Below, one piece after another: positions 48,901-60,246 of a stretch of 64,000 bases of DNA (the stretch's first letter is position 1; each line of letters begins with the position of its first letter). Position numbers and translations under genes: made by a program. This DNA is from Blasia pusilla (taxonomy: Eukaryota; Marchantiophyta; Marchantiopsida; Blasiales): positions 29,202,001 to 29,266,000 of the forward strand of contig CM114272.1 in NCBI GenBank assembly GCA_050084515.1, given 5' to 3'. Under the pieces are notes generated by a model. It saw nothing but the letters and a program-made list of their open reading frames with translations. It was not told the origin of the DNA and made no database searches.

Positions 48901-50153
48901 CATCTATGTGAATGACTTGGGAACCTTGGAACCTCACTTTCCCAGGGCTCTCCAACAGCATAAGTATACACAGAGACAAACCTTCCTGTTGATGCCGTGG
49001 ACACAAATGGAGACAATTTAAGATTTATGTTAATCATTAATTCGTCATCAGAGACCGTCCCTCGGATTGTGCCACATACCCTTTTATGCGCACATACAGA
49101 TCACTTCCTTGCTGCTGGGCAAGAGCCCAAAGGCATTCACCAACAGCCAACCTGACCCATCCAGAAGCTACAGATTAGTGGCAATAACATGTTGGATGCC
49201 TGGGAGTCACCGATTCTATACACATTTAAAACCAAACAAAAAAAAAGGCTTTCAAACCACAATTTTGAGCTCCTCTTTCCACTCGTCCAAGTGTTGTTTG
49301 GTAAGTCGGGAATCCTTGAGACTATGTTTCACTCGGCAGATCAAAGTCAAAACGATCACAGATTTCTAGAAGACTTTAGAAAGAAGAGCAAAATAAGAAA
49401 TGAACGACCAAGATTCACCAACCTCACACGGACCTCAGTATCTTCCAAGTATGTTAGGGCTAGCTCCTCGAGCTCTCTGGAGAATTTGTCATCCACAGCG
49501 AAGAAGGGCAGCAGCACCTGGAAATAAACATCCGCTATCAGCAGATAACCACGGGCAGAAAGGAATATAAAATCCAAAACATGAAGAGACTCGCAGCGAA
49601 TTCCGGAGACATACCTTAGCGGCACAAAAGCCTCCATGTCGACTTTCCCAGACTTCTTGTCGTATGAGCTCTTTCACTTGATCAACTGCATTCTTCGACA
49701 CCTTCCGCCTCTCTTCAATTTCTGTATGGAGCACAGTCGTGCAGATTTAGCACCATTCACCGTCAATTGTGCGCAATTGAAGATCAAAAGTCAGTCGGGC
49801 CTGAACCAAAACGTGAACGCCCGTTCCAAACCCAAAATAACCACAGACCATCTTCCAAAGAGAAACACAATGTCAACGATCCGCTGTGATTGATCTGTTC
49901 TACCACCCAAAAATGAAATGCACAGCACTGCTCAGGTCCCTCGTGTCAAACTAAAAGAATTGATCACCTTGTGGAGGCGCATTGCCCACACCCTCACTAC
50001 TGCACCTGCACTACTAGTCAATCCGACGACCACGACTCTGCCATCATCAAACTCACCACAATTGGTGAGCAGGCACTGCAGCGCAGCAACGCCGCTGTCT
50101 CTCACCAACAGTTTATGGTCCCTCAGCTTCTCAATCGCCTCCTCCACCTCCAT
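42957..50153 (-). CDS. HEAT/ARM-repeat protein, many exons (model incomplete)
   Basis: It starts at ATG 50153 (MEVEEAIEKLRDHKLLVRDS) and ends at 42957. Exons supported by splice sites and phase: 50153-49968, 49721-49615, 49517-49423, 49151-49080, 48542-48410, 48101-47887, 47798-47731, 47151-47070, 46725-46561, 46308-46261, 45988-45898, 45513-45424, 45199-45123, 44364-44190, 43646-43572, 43445-43368 and 43130-42957. Helical repeats read like HEAT units: HPNRYVRETGFFALSALC, SWHVRDAACSG, SVRENTAFTLGTAMSKYN, GKRQFKPYLELYIGPLF, ASGACISKLMAFIGPNVF. Such repeats make curved scaffolds for protein binding. Phase gaps after exons 1, 4, 9 and 13 in this list show that small exons are missing or boundaries are shifted. 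No catalytic motif or membrane segment is seen. Specific function unknown. Confidence 0.8.
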
Positions 50154-50399
50154 CTCCACAGAATGTAATAGAAGACGGGTCCAAAAAAACGCCCCAACTC
50201 TCCTCCTCCCACACCACCAAAAACCCTGCACCTCCACCTTCAAAACCTGAGCACAACACAGCAACGCAACGCGGCACAAGAACAGTCCGTCACAAACTCG
50301 CCACGAGCTCAGCACACGGCGATGGCCTGCGAGAAACACGTTACCGATTTAGGTCTTGAGCTGTTGCTCCCGATTAATTTGCAGTCGTCCTGCAATTTC

Positions 50400-50580
50400 G
50401 AATTTTCTATTTGAATCCGCTTTCGCTCGCTCCGGAGATTTCGCTTCGAATCCGCTCTCGGTTTAGAGCTCTCTGCTTGAATCCGCTGTCGGTTTCGATT
50501 TCTCCCTACGAATTCGCTCTCGCTCTAGAGTTCGTCTCGAATCCGCTCTCGGTTTCAACTTCTCTTTGAATCCGGTGTGA
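50400..50580 (+). repeat. Degenerate repeat in the HEAT-gene 5' region
   Basis: Imperfect units of about 40-50 bp carry GAATCCGCT(C/T)TCG(G/C)TTT followed by pyrimidine-rich sequence (copies near 50415, 50450, 50478, 50540). It lies 250-430 bp upstream of the minus-strand ATG at 50153, so in the promoter or 5' UTR. Confidence 0.65.
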
Positions 50581-52119
50581 GGCGAGCCGCGCTACTCTCG
50601 TCGACTGTGTTTTGCTACTGCTTCTACGGGTGTCTGTGTACGTCCGTCCGTGTGACAGGAGGGAAAGGGGCTGAGAACAATCGCCGTACAAAAAACGGTC
50701 GAAACGGATTTTACGGATTGCGGATTGTTTGTGACAATCCTTTAGACCGTAAAAACTTTTACGGTCTACGGGACCGAAAGGGAATACGTCGTCTATGAGG
50801 ATAATACTCTCACAAGTAGGGTTTAGGGCCCGTTTGCATTCGCTAGGGTTTAGGCATATCCTCCCTATGTGAAGTGGAGGATATGCCTATGTTTGGAGGT
50901 ATATCAGCCTAATATGCAATGTCAAAATGGAGGAATGAGTAGGAGACGGAGTCGGAACGAAATTTGCGTATTTGGTCGATTTATATTCATTCCGACTTTG
51001 CACAAGCCACATCGGAACAGAATCTTCAAACAGAGGGCTCTCGTCTCCTACTCTTTCCTTTGTTTTGACATTGTAAAAAGGGCGGCGGACAATCTTAGGG
51101 TGATCCGGCACTCCTGTCTTTCTTTCCCACGTTGTGACGGTCTAAGTATTCTAGAGAGCTCTTTTGCCCTTTCTTTTAAGGTGAGGTACATAAAGTAGTT
51201 GTGAGAGTGTATAAGATTAAGATAATCATATCTTTTTCGTCAAAATTCACCATGTCTTATTCTTAGAGTCAAAATGATCACAATGAGAAGATCTTCAAAT
51301 CCATCTTCTCATTTTTTTATATGTGTATGCAATATACAATTTTATCTCATTTATTTATGTGTAGAGTCATTTGCACCATTCGATGAGGATTTGGCTTATA
51401 TTAAGTTGATTAGGTGTGCTCTAGATACAAGAAATATCTACCACATGGAGAGGACTACCAACATTTCAGCAAGCACCGTGGTACCCGACTCACAAAGAGT
51501 TATGACCTCAACCAAGATCAAGAAACAATTTCCCGTATGGTTTTTAATACGATTATCATCCTTCATATTGCCTCATATGCATTGTTTGAATGTTTTTTTA
51601 TATAATGATGTTTATCATTATGAATTGTGTTGTCTTGATTTTAGGCCCTTCCTCCCTTAAAAAAAACCAAAAATACAATGGAGGAAAGAGAATAAGAGAA
51701 TAGTTCTTGATTTGTATAAAGAGTGTTACTTCAATCATTGTAATTAAATCTGAGGCAAGATCAATGGCAATTGCTTGAAATTCACATGAATGAAAGATGT
51801 CAAGTGACCATACCATATGAGCCACAAATGTTAAGCAACAAATTAGATGGATTAGTAAAAAGTATTAGAGTGAAAAAATGAAACAAGATCAAACGAGTGT
51901 CGAACCAAGTGAGTGGGAATATTATGCTTAAGTACACACGTTTCAAGGTCCTTCACCAAAGGAATCAGGAATACCATGTGCATATGATGGTGGTCCTAAT
52001 ATCCAAGAATCCATTGATATGGACGTTTTTGTTGATTTGAGTGAAGAAGATCTTATTCATACAAAATCTCAACTGTCATTTATTCACATTCTATCCGACG
52101 AGGGCGAGAAATTTGTGGA
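50581..52119. other. Intergenic region, no recognisable gene
   Basis: AT-rich apart from its first 250 bp. Contains an imperfect inverted repeat around 50690-50775 built on ACGGTC/GACCGT words. Open frames at 50869-51198 and 51274-51660 show no domain. Part of the right side may be flank of the Harbinger relic. Confidence 0.5.
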
Positions 52120-52947
52120 TTAGGTGAGCGATCTATCTATTCGTCCATCCATAGATACATCATAATGTGAACTAATAGATATATCTCGAACCCACACATC
52201 CAAAATGAGTTCAAGTGAAACTCTACCTACCGAACAAATTCCAAGAAGCAAAGCATGTGAGAATACATCACATATATCTTGGAGAAGCACCAAATAGTCA
52301 GAGTGACGATTTCTATAGTGCTCTCGGAAAAATTTCACGACCGTTTTGAATTTAAATTTTATGTGAGCACTTCCTACCGCTCCTATGATTTGTGAAACTC
52401 CACAAATACTCTTATATTTGCACATTTGTTCAATCATTTCATCAATTGTTGGCCGTCTAACATATTTGGTGTATAATTTATGTCTACTAGTTATAATTTT
52501 AATGATAATGGATGTGTATTTGATAAATTTTTATTGTCCAATTCCGTTTATGTCACTCAAAATTCGAAGTGGTGGATTGTGGGCAAATTGATACGTAACT
52601 ACCGCAACACATTTTGCTATCTCAACTTTTTTTCTCGCTCTCTCTCACATTGATATAGGTGGCATGAATGGTTCAATCACATCTACTAAATTTTGGAAAT
52701 TTTCAAAAGATATTCTATGTCGACTTCTTATGTAAGTGTAAAGAAAATCATCATTATAAGTCCAAAGCTCTTTATGAATGATCTCCCACCAAGTGAATTG
52801 TCTTGGTATTATCCAAAATTCTCTTTCTCCATTTAATTGACTTTGATGCCACTCTTTGAAATAGAACATAAATAAACTTTGAATATTAATTTCGTCATCT
52901 TCTATGGTCCCCATCATAAAAGTGACGAGCTTAATTTCACTAAACAT
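52120..52947 (-). pseudogene. PIF/Harbinger transposase relic
   Basis: On the minus strand, 52947-52645 encodes FTWWEIIHKELWTYNDDFLY, then a SFENFQNLVDVIEPFMPP block resembling the N-terminal part of Harbinger (DDE_Tnp_4) transposases. After frameshifts, 52437-52120 shows IDEMIEQM, IIGAVGSAHIKFKF, YLVLLQDICDVF and LLGICSVGRV. These correspond to the GAIDGTHI, QAVCD and GWPGS blocks of the catalytic domain. The first catalytic Asp of GAIDGTHI is lost in this copy. Frames are broken between the two halves. Terminal repeats were not found. Confidence 0.7.
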
Positions 52948-52949
52948 TC

Positions 52950-55900
52950 CACCTTCAAGAAATCATGCACAAAATAATTCAAAAATATCCATAATAATAG
53001 CTTAAATAGTCTCAATGATCTAACACATAAGAGACCGTAGACTTGTTATCTACTTTCAAGCAATCCCTTTGAAACCGAGAGGTTATTCGGATCCAAGAAG
53101 AAGAAAGTTAAACCCACTTTGACTCTTTCAAACTAAGTAGGTTTTTTAGTATTTTTTTGTTTGTGTTTATTTCTCTCACGTCTCTCTTATTTTTCAATAC
53201 TTTATCTTACTATTTCTACCATGCTTGCAATTTTTTTAATCTCCCTAAGGGCTTTGTAGATTTAAAATGTCGATCTAGTTCTATATAAGTCATTTTTTTC
53301 TTTCGAGTTTTCACTTTTAGCTCAAGCATTAAGGCCTCCTTACCTTGCACTCTGAAGTGCAGATACATTGGCACTCTTCAAAGCTCTCCATCCTTCTTCA
53401 AAGTAGCAAAACCATTTAAATAAAGACTTATTTTGTTTGTGTAAGCAACATTCAAAATAAATGTTATGCTAGCACATTAGAAGAGTGAAGTTCAATTTCA
53501 AGTGTAAGTTGATATACAAGAGTTATTATGATTTTGAAGTATAAATCTAAAATCTGATTTTATGGGGATGTATCCAATTATTAATATATAGATGTATGGG
53601 ATTCATGTGATATATGGATCTGTGATACCTATGATTTTGCAACTCTTGAGGATATGTCCACTTTTGTATCAAAGAGTATAGAAGTCTTTAAGAATGAAGA
53701 CTGAAGACTGAAGACTATATGAAGTAAAGCTTATATATAAAGGGAGTCTTCAATATTATTTATGTGTTATGGGAGAATGGAGGAGTATTGGAATTGATTA
53801 TGAAGCTCCTAGGATAAGGCAGAGAGATGGAAATTCAAGGACTTGCCTTGGAGGAGAGGGAAATGAGGTAACAAAGTCTAAAGACCAAGAGCTCAACAAA
53901 GACAACAAAGCACGAGTAAAGAACCTGTTAATGAAGTACTTCGCTCTTCAACAAACCTGCAAGACGAGGTACAAAATACTTAGAGAGAAGACGAAGACTA
54001 AGGCACTTTGCACATGAACGAAGAGCTTCGTCTTGGAAAGAAGAAGAAGAGGTCCCGACTTTGCAACGAAGATAAGACTGTCCGCGATTCCAAGCGGCCC
54101 ACCGTTATAGTAGTTAGGCTAGGAAGAGGCGTGACTTTTCGGACAAGATAGGGAGGTAGAACAGTTATGACCAGCGGATTCCTAGGGATCATAGGAAAAC
54201 TTAAGAGAACCGTAAATCAAAGTAGTTAAAAGATCCCAATATGTGCCTACTTTCATATCTTTACTACTGATACCGTTTGGAAGGATATTTAAGGATCATC
54301 AAATGTAGGTATCAACATCATTCTCTTACGATGTCCTTATATTGTAGGAATGGTCCGAGCAAGGGAGTAGTATCCTCTCGTGCTTGTATACACTTTGAAG
54401 CTTTCTTGTTCTTGATGGAATAGTAAAGAACCCGTTTCTTCATTCTGATGTGCGATGCATATGTCTAAGAATTCTTTTTGGGTCTGCAGAGTGAGGAGTG
54501 GATTGGGAGAGCAACTTTCACCAATAGAATAATCAACATCAAGATGTGAGAAATTTGTTTGACAGAGAGTAGCCTGCCAAGACGGATTGAGTTCCAAAAG
54601 TAGGAGGAGCCATCTCGTTGATGAGATCTCTGTGAGGTTCTTTGGTGTTGAGTGAGAATATGCCTGAGCGTTCATTTGATTCCACTTGAGGGAACAGAGG
54701 AAAGGAAAATCTTGGTATTTGTGAGAAGGAGAATAAGTAGATGAATGGTTGAATCTGTTTCATATTAACATAATTATCAACTTCACATAAACAACACACT
54801 TTAAGCCTTCTTTTCGGATAATAGTGATCCTCTTGGGGATCGAACTCCTTAAATCATCATAAAAAGATAACTCCTTATAACTCTTGTACATTACAAGATC
54901 TTAGACTTATGTTGATGACCGATGTATGTATTTAGCAATGCGTATTCACGAAACTTCCAAGAGGACATATGTAAAAAAAGGAAATACTTATTCTCTTCAG
55001 GTTGCATCATGTCATAGTTGGTAGAGAGGTAGAGTTCTACCATGTCAGCGGAGTAGGAAATCAACAAGGTGTTTAGGGATAATTTCATCATACGTAATCG
55101 GATAAAGTTAGCTAGAGGATGGATACGCAGTTCAAGGAACATGCCATCAAAATAGATTAAGATTGGCTTTGGACACACAAGAGTGCACGTCCACCTCTTG
55201 TGGAAATCAAAACTAGTGTGCGGCCCTTTTTCTAAAAGGATTGGATATAAAAAATTGTTTAATCAAACTTTGGACAAACCTAGACGAATAGAGAAAATTC
55301 AAATTCAGGTATGCCACACCATATCCACTAGATTAGAATGACTAGAAAACAAATGAATCTCATTAATTTTAAAATAAGGTTACACGAATCCTATAACCCG
55401 TGACTAATCCCATTAATATACTTTCTCATACGAATCTAATAAATATTGATCTCATAGGAATCTAATAACTTCTCATTGACATCCAACGTCCGGGAGAACC
55501 GGAAAATAGAGTAAAGCTGGCCGGTTAAAATCCGTAATTGACGATGTTCGGGAAATTTAGCCGGCTAAGATTTCGATGGCATTAGGGGATATTCCGGTTA
55601 ATGGATGGCCGGGATTTCTTAAGCCGGGAATGTGCCGTTTCCCGGGAGGACTACGCCGAATATTGCAGCTGCCGGTCACTTCCCCCGGATTCCTTCCGGA
55701 ATGCATTTTACGGAGGTCGGTATTTTGCTGGACCACTTTCAGGTGGTCAGAATACATGATAGTAGGTGAGAACCGTTAGATTCTCATGAGGAGATCTTGG
55801 TTGTCTGATGTAGGGCAGCCGCAAATCAGGGCCGTCACCGAGTGAGTCGAGTGACCGAGGGCTGCTGCCGTTGCAAGGGGTCCATTCCCCGAATCCCCGA

Positions 55901-57095
55901 ACTCCAGACTGTGCAGCTCGAGTGGGTCGAGCGACTCGAGCGTGGCTGCATGGATTCTGGAATGTCATTTGCAATCTTGCACTAGCGCACTCTACTGCGA
56001 GTCCCGACTCCCGTGTCCCATGCGCACTATGCTCGTCCATGCTTCGAAGTGCCGATTTTTTTCCACAGACCCACATCTTGAGTCCCTTACGCGGCTGCTG
56101 CGGTGAAGCCGCGCTAGAGAGTCAAGTGCTCTCGAGTTGGCGTTTGCAGTGTCTTCCGAGTTCCGTGCACACTCCAGTGTGCGAAGTGCTCTTCTGAAGT
56201 TTCGAGTCTCTTCAACATTTGCAGTCTTGTTCAATTCCTCACCGTGCTTTCCTGACGCGGCTGCGGCGAAGCCTTGGTCGAGAGACAAGTTCTGGGGAGT
56301 CGGGAGTAGTCGTCCTCGAGCTTTTCGGTTGTTGTCTTGGTTTTTTCTTGAGTGCTCAAGAGTCGGCGCCTCGCCTCCGAGGCCTTTTCTGCTGTTAAAC
56401 TCTTAATGCTCTAGCGTTTGGAACTTGGGAGTCGGTATCCTGGGGCCTTTCTAGGCTAGTTTTTGCTTTTTTTTGCACGGAAGTCCAAGTGTTCTGACCA
56501 GTTCGGATTTTTTTCCCTTCCTCTCGTGCACCGACGACATGCTTTTCCCTTTTTCGGCAACAACGTTGTGTTTCTGTTCCAGCTTCTTGTTTGAATTCGT
56601 TCTTTCCCGCTGTCGCCATTCCTCTGCGGGCTCCCAATTGCACTCACTGCTCAGGTTAGAGTTCGTCATCTCTCTCTCTCTCTCTAAAAAATTGGTTGTA
56701 AATTTCTACACTAATTAGTGCACGGAGGTCCGCGTGTTCGAGCCAGCTCGGCTCTTTTTCCGTTTGGCTTTAATTTCGAGAGTGTGGAGTTTGAGACTAA
56801 GCCGATTTTTTCTGACCGCCACATCTTATGTTGCAACTTTACTTTTTGTGGATATTGCACTCTAGAGCTTTCATGTTTACACTTTCGTGATAGGATTTAG
56901 GCTGTTTTGTTTGACTTGCACAAGTTTCCTCTCGGCCTGAGCTTTGCTCTACCCTGGCGAGTTAGAGGCCCTATTTTTCGTTCTTTATCTTGATTCGGGG
57001 TCTGCTTTGCTCTCGGGTTTGGCAACAGAAAGTGATTTGGCTTAGAGTCTTGGGTTTTCTGACTTCGGCCTTTTGCTCTGAGACTAGAGAGTTCA
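52950..57095. other. Repeat-derived intergenic region
   Basis: AT-rich to about 55480, then GC-richer. No convincing host gene. Open frames at 53769-54017 (plus), 54337-54675 (minus) and 54891-55178 (minus) are unassigned. 56080-56300 and 56460-56770 contain internal duplications, listed separately. A GTGTGTGT-free (TC)n run lies at about 56670-56686. Confidence 0.5.
56460..56770 (+). repeat. Pair of similar 50-bp segments about 250 bp apart
   Basis: TTTTTTGCACGGAAGTCCAAG...CAGTTCGGATTTTTTTCCC (about 56465-56517) resembles AGTGCACGGAGGTCCGCG...CAGCTCGGCTCTTTTTCCG (about 56717-56763). A second similar pair with ACGCGGCTGC and GAAGCC lies at about 56090 and 56254. The duplications look local and old. 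Confidence 0.5.
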
Positions 57096-57098
57096 AAG

Positions 57099-58517
57099 AT
57101 GGTGGCTTTTGGATCAGACGGAGCCTCAACTATGGTAGGTAGTTAGAATTAGCAATGAAGTAGCAAACCCATCTGTACATTGTGTTGCACATAGGACCAA
57201 TCTTGCTTCTTTGATGTTGACCAAAGGACCAGGTTGTAAAGATGCATCTATAGAGATTGATTCCATCTTGAATTTCAGAGTGGATACTTTAGAAGGTCCT
57301 CAAAGAGGAAGTGTGCTCTTGCAACTTTGCAAGAGAAGTTGAATGACTCTCAGAAGGTCATGAAGAGATATCATAAAATTCGTTGGTTGTCTCGATGGCA
57401 AGCCGTGACTACTTTGTGTGACTCCCTGGAATCTGCTCTCTCCTATTTCAAGGACATTCCCCACTTTGAAGATGATGGTAATGCTACTAACATGTACAAC
57501 AAGCTAAGATCATTTGAAATGATCTATGAGTTGTACTTTTTGGCAGACATATTGTTTATCCTTGCTAATTTGAGTAAGGTTTTCCAATACAAATTTGTAG
57601 ATGTTAGTACTATTGGTAGTATTGTGAATTGTGAGATTGCCTCTATTACAATGAACTTTGTAATGGAGAATCATGACTTGAATGCTTCTACATTCTCTGA
57701 AGAAACAGGTTATCATCTCTTACCTGATTTTGGACCCCCTGGTGGATATCTGAAACGACTGCAATCTGAGATTAGGGGTAGAAAGTTCCATAGCATTGAA
57801 ATGTTGAGAGATCGTACGGGAAAGGATTTACAGGCTGCTCTAACTTTCCAGAAGAACTTTGCTGAGAATGTGTGTATAGCCTTACATGATAGATTTAGGG
57901 ATAATAGTTTGATAGGTGCAATGAAAATTCTGAATCCTCTTCATATGCCTTCAAGGTTAGTAGGGTTGAATAGTTGGGGTTGCAAGGAAGTGGACGATCT
58001 TTGCGCACATTTTGGAAGGGAAACGCCTTTTAGGGGTCACTTGCAACCACCTCTTGTGATTTCAGCAAGTGTGAAGTCTCAGTTTCAATCATTTAAGCTC
58101 ATGGCCACCACATAATGGAAAGATATAAACTTTCGAGATTTGTGGGCAATGGTAAGTTGGAGCCCATCTCTACAATGTAAGTTCTCTAATTTGCTTGTAT
58201 TAGCTAACATTGCTAGGATACAATGTGTGAGTACTGCAGTTTATGAGAGAGCTTTCTCTGTGCAGAATCTGATCAAGACAAAAAGTCGTAATCAATTGAC
58301 GACTAAACATTTAGATGTTGTTCTCAGGATAGCTTTAGAGGGTAAGATACTTGATTATGAGGATTTGTTGGTAGAATCAATAATTCTTTGGAAAAATTCT
58401 GTTAACTTTAGATATGTGTATTCTAATCCAGAGAGATATGTGAATGGTAAGGATGATACTCCATTGGAGGTTGCAAATGTAGAGGATTCTCCAAGTGCCC
58501 CAATTTCAAATGTTTAG
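57099..58517 (+). pseudogene. hAT-family transposase (zinc finger 862-like) pseudogene
   Basis: The first block is MVAFGSDGASTMVG (57099 on). HCVAHRTNLASLMLTKG follows in another frame, then KLNDSQKVMKRYHKIRWLSR, TTLCDSLESALSYFKDIP and, after an in-frame TAA at 58113-58115, LLVLANIARIQCVSTAVYER with AFSVQNLIKTKSRN. These match the RNase-H-like catalytic region and the C-terminal hAT dimerisation region of ZNF862-like hAT transposases. The frame changes near 57145 and back near 57290, two compensating shifts, plus the single stop. No N-terminal BED zinc finger is visible upstream. Terminal inverted repeats could not be established. From 57327 to 58517 only one stop interrupts, so decay is recent or the 3' half was constrained. 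Confidence 0.85.
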
Positions 58518-58601
58518 TTGGTGGGAAAAGAGAGATGTGAGAGGTCCCTTTCATAATACCTTGAAGATTTGTTCTAAATCTTCAATGTATTATGAAGGGG
58601 T

Positions 58602-58662
58602 AGGATCCTTGGCTCCCGGTTGGGTGGAGGCCAGGCCAGGTTCAATTCCTGCCAAGGATATT
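58602..58662 (+). other. tRNA-like relic lacking an anticodon arm (SINE-head-like)
   Basis: ATCCTTGG and CCAAGGAT pair as an acceptor-like stem about 45 bases apart. Between them lie a box-A/D-arm-like GGCTCCCGGTTGGGTGGAGG and a T-arm CAGGTTCAATTCCTG (4-bp stem, seven-base loop TTCAATT) that matches the Pol III box B. No anticodon arm fits between D and T arms, so this is not a functional tRNA; a tRNA-derived SINE head or a deleted tRNA is likelier. Confidence 0.5.
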
Positions 58663-58699
58663 ACATGTGGGGTTATAGCAAGGGAGGAAAGAGTTTAGG

Positions 58700-59743
58700 G
58701 CCCCAAGGAAATGGAACCGGGAATTAGAAGAATGGAACATGGAATGAGTGTAGGAACTGCTTGAACAAGAAATAGCAAAGGGGAAAATGTACAGAGGCCA
58801 AATTTTTTTTTTAACCGGTTCATATTCTAACTACCGGAAAGTTTCCGAAGTTGTGTGAAAAGTTTTTGAAATCTCACAATTTCACAATTTTTATGTGATT
58901 CGACATAATTGCATTAATCAAGTTGATGCGGGATAGCGTGCGACATGTCAGGGCCGTAAAGACGCTCGGCCCTATAATCTCTTTTGGAGACGCCCTATTC
59001 ATTCTTGGGAAGTCGCAATAAACGAGTAGTCCGTAAAATCAATTCCTGTATAGGAGGTCGCGACGAATTGGTTGACGGACGCCCACGGGGAAGACGGCAC
59101 TCGGACTCCCGAACAGATGGTCGGCGCGAACGTGTATACGGATTCCCGAACCGGACGTCGCGACTACCTTGTGACGACTGTGGACCCGATCCCATGCGGC
59201 CGAGGTCGTCAGTACCCGGACCCGGCCCAGGGTCGCAGATGTTTGTTGGGGATCTTGACATCTGACGGTCAAAATTACTAGGACCTCAATAAAATTCGCG
59301 TCCGGAATATTCTTTGCAAGGTCGCGCCGACCCTGACTGCGACTGTGGAAGGAGCCGGCCGCATGGGACCGGCTCCCGTGACGCCCCGGAGGTCGCGACG
59401 AATGGGACTGCGCGGTTACCGGAGAAAGCCCGTGCAGCGGCGTTGTCCTAACGGGAGTCCCGTATAAGCCTCGGTCCAGAAATCGCAGCACCTGAGCTCT
59501 CATGTCCGCTGCACTATAGTCTCGTCTCAGGAGCCGATGAGGACGAGAGCTTTGCTGTAGCTCTTGAGAATCGCTCCGTGCGCGACGACGATGCCTTCGC
59601 TGGAATGGAACTGCGGCAGCCGCTGGCGATTCTCGTTTTCTTGACGAGAGCGTTGGAATGTACGAGGGTGCACATGTGCGTGTGTTGTGTGTGACAGGAA
59701 GAGATCGCTGGTGCTCGAGGTGACTACAGCGATCTAAGCGTTT
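58700..59743. other. Upstream region of HISN2
   Basis: Before about 58930 it is AT-rich with CTAACCGGTT-like words. From 58930 to 59743 it is GC-rich with many TCGCGAC/GTCGCG words. A hairpin-forming AGGGCCG...CGGCCCT lies at about 58951-58974. No plus-strand gene is recognised; it should contain the HISN2 promoter and 5' UTR. Confidence 0.5.
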
Positions 59744-60185
59744 ATGGCTGTTTCGTGGAGCCCCGCGGTGGCTCTCAATGTGAGCGGCCCCGCTTTGGTA
59801 GGGAAGTGCGGCTGCCCTGTGCAGCGAGCGAGGGACGGATCGCGCAGTGTTTCCCTGCGGTCCGGGATGATGAAAGTTAGACAAGCGGAGGAGGGTCGGG
59901 GTTTGGTGACATCCGCCCTTCGCTCTGGGCCATGGCGGTCGGCGAATTCCGAACAACCTAAAGAGGTGACGGTGGCTCAAGCGTTGGCGAGGTCCGAGCC
60001 TGTGTCCACACCGGAGGTGCGTGGGTGGTGGTGTTTCACTGATTCACTCCGTCGCAGTATCGCGGAGAGCTGTCTCAGAGGATTAAGGGATGGGGTTCAA
60101 TTCATAAGGGGATGATTTTTGGTTCTCGTTGTGCTCTGATTTTCGTGACAAAACCTTCATCTCGATCACACACACAGACACACAG

Positions 60186-60246
<61 letters not shown>

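Noticed and set aside
54337-55178. Minus-strand frames resembling a retroelement gag or LTR leader
   Set aside because: Only a vague impression of helical gag-like sequence; no zinc knuckle, protease or LTR pair was found, so no element is called.
55827-58974. Terminal inverted repeats of the hAT element (CAGGGCCGTC at 55827 and CGGCCCTA near 58974)
   Set aside because: The right-hand match is part of a local hairpin, the end base differs, and flanking 8-bp sequences do not match as a target duplication.
59039-59980. 313-codon open frame on the minus strand overlapping HISN2 exon 1
   Set aside because: It is antisense to the HISN2 transit-peptide exon and its GC-rich promoter; Arg/His/Ser-rich with no domain. 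It is explained by GC composition.
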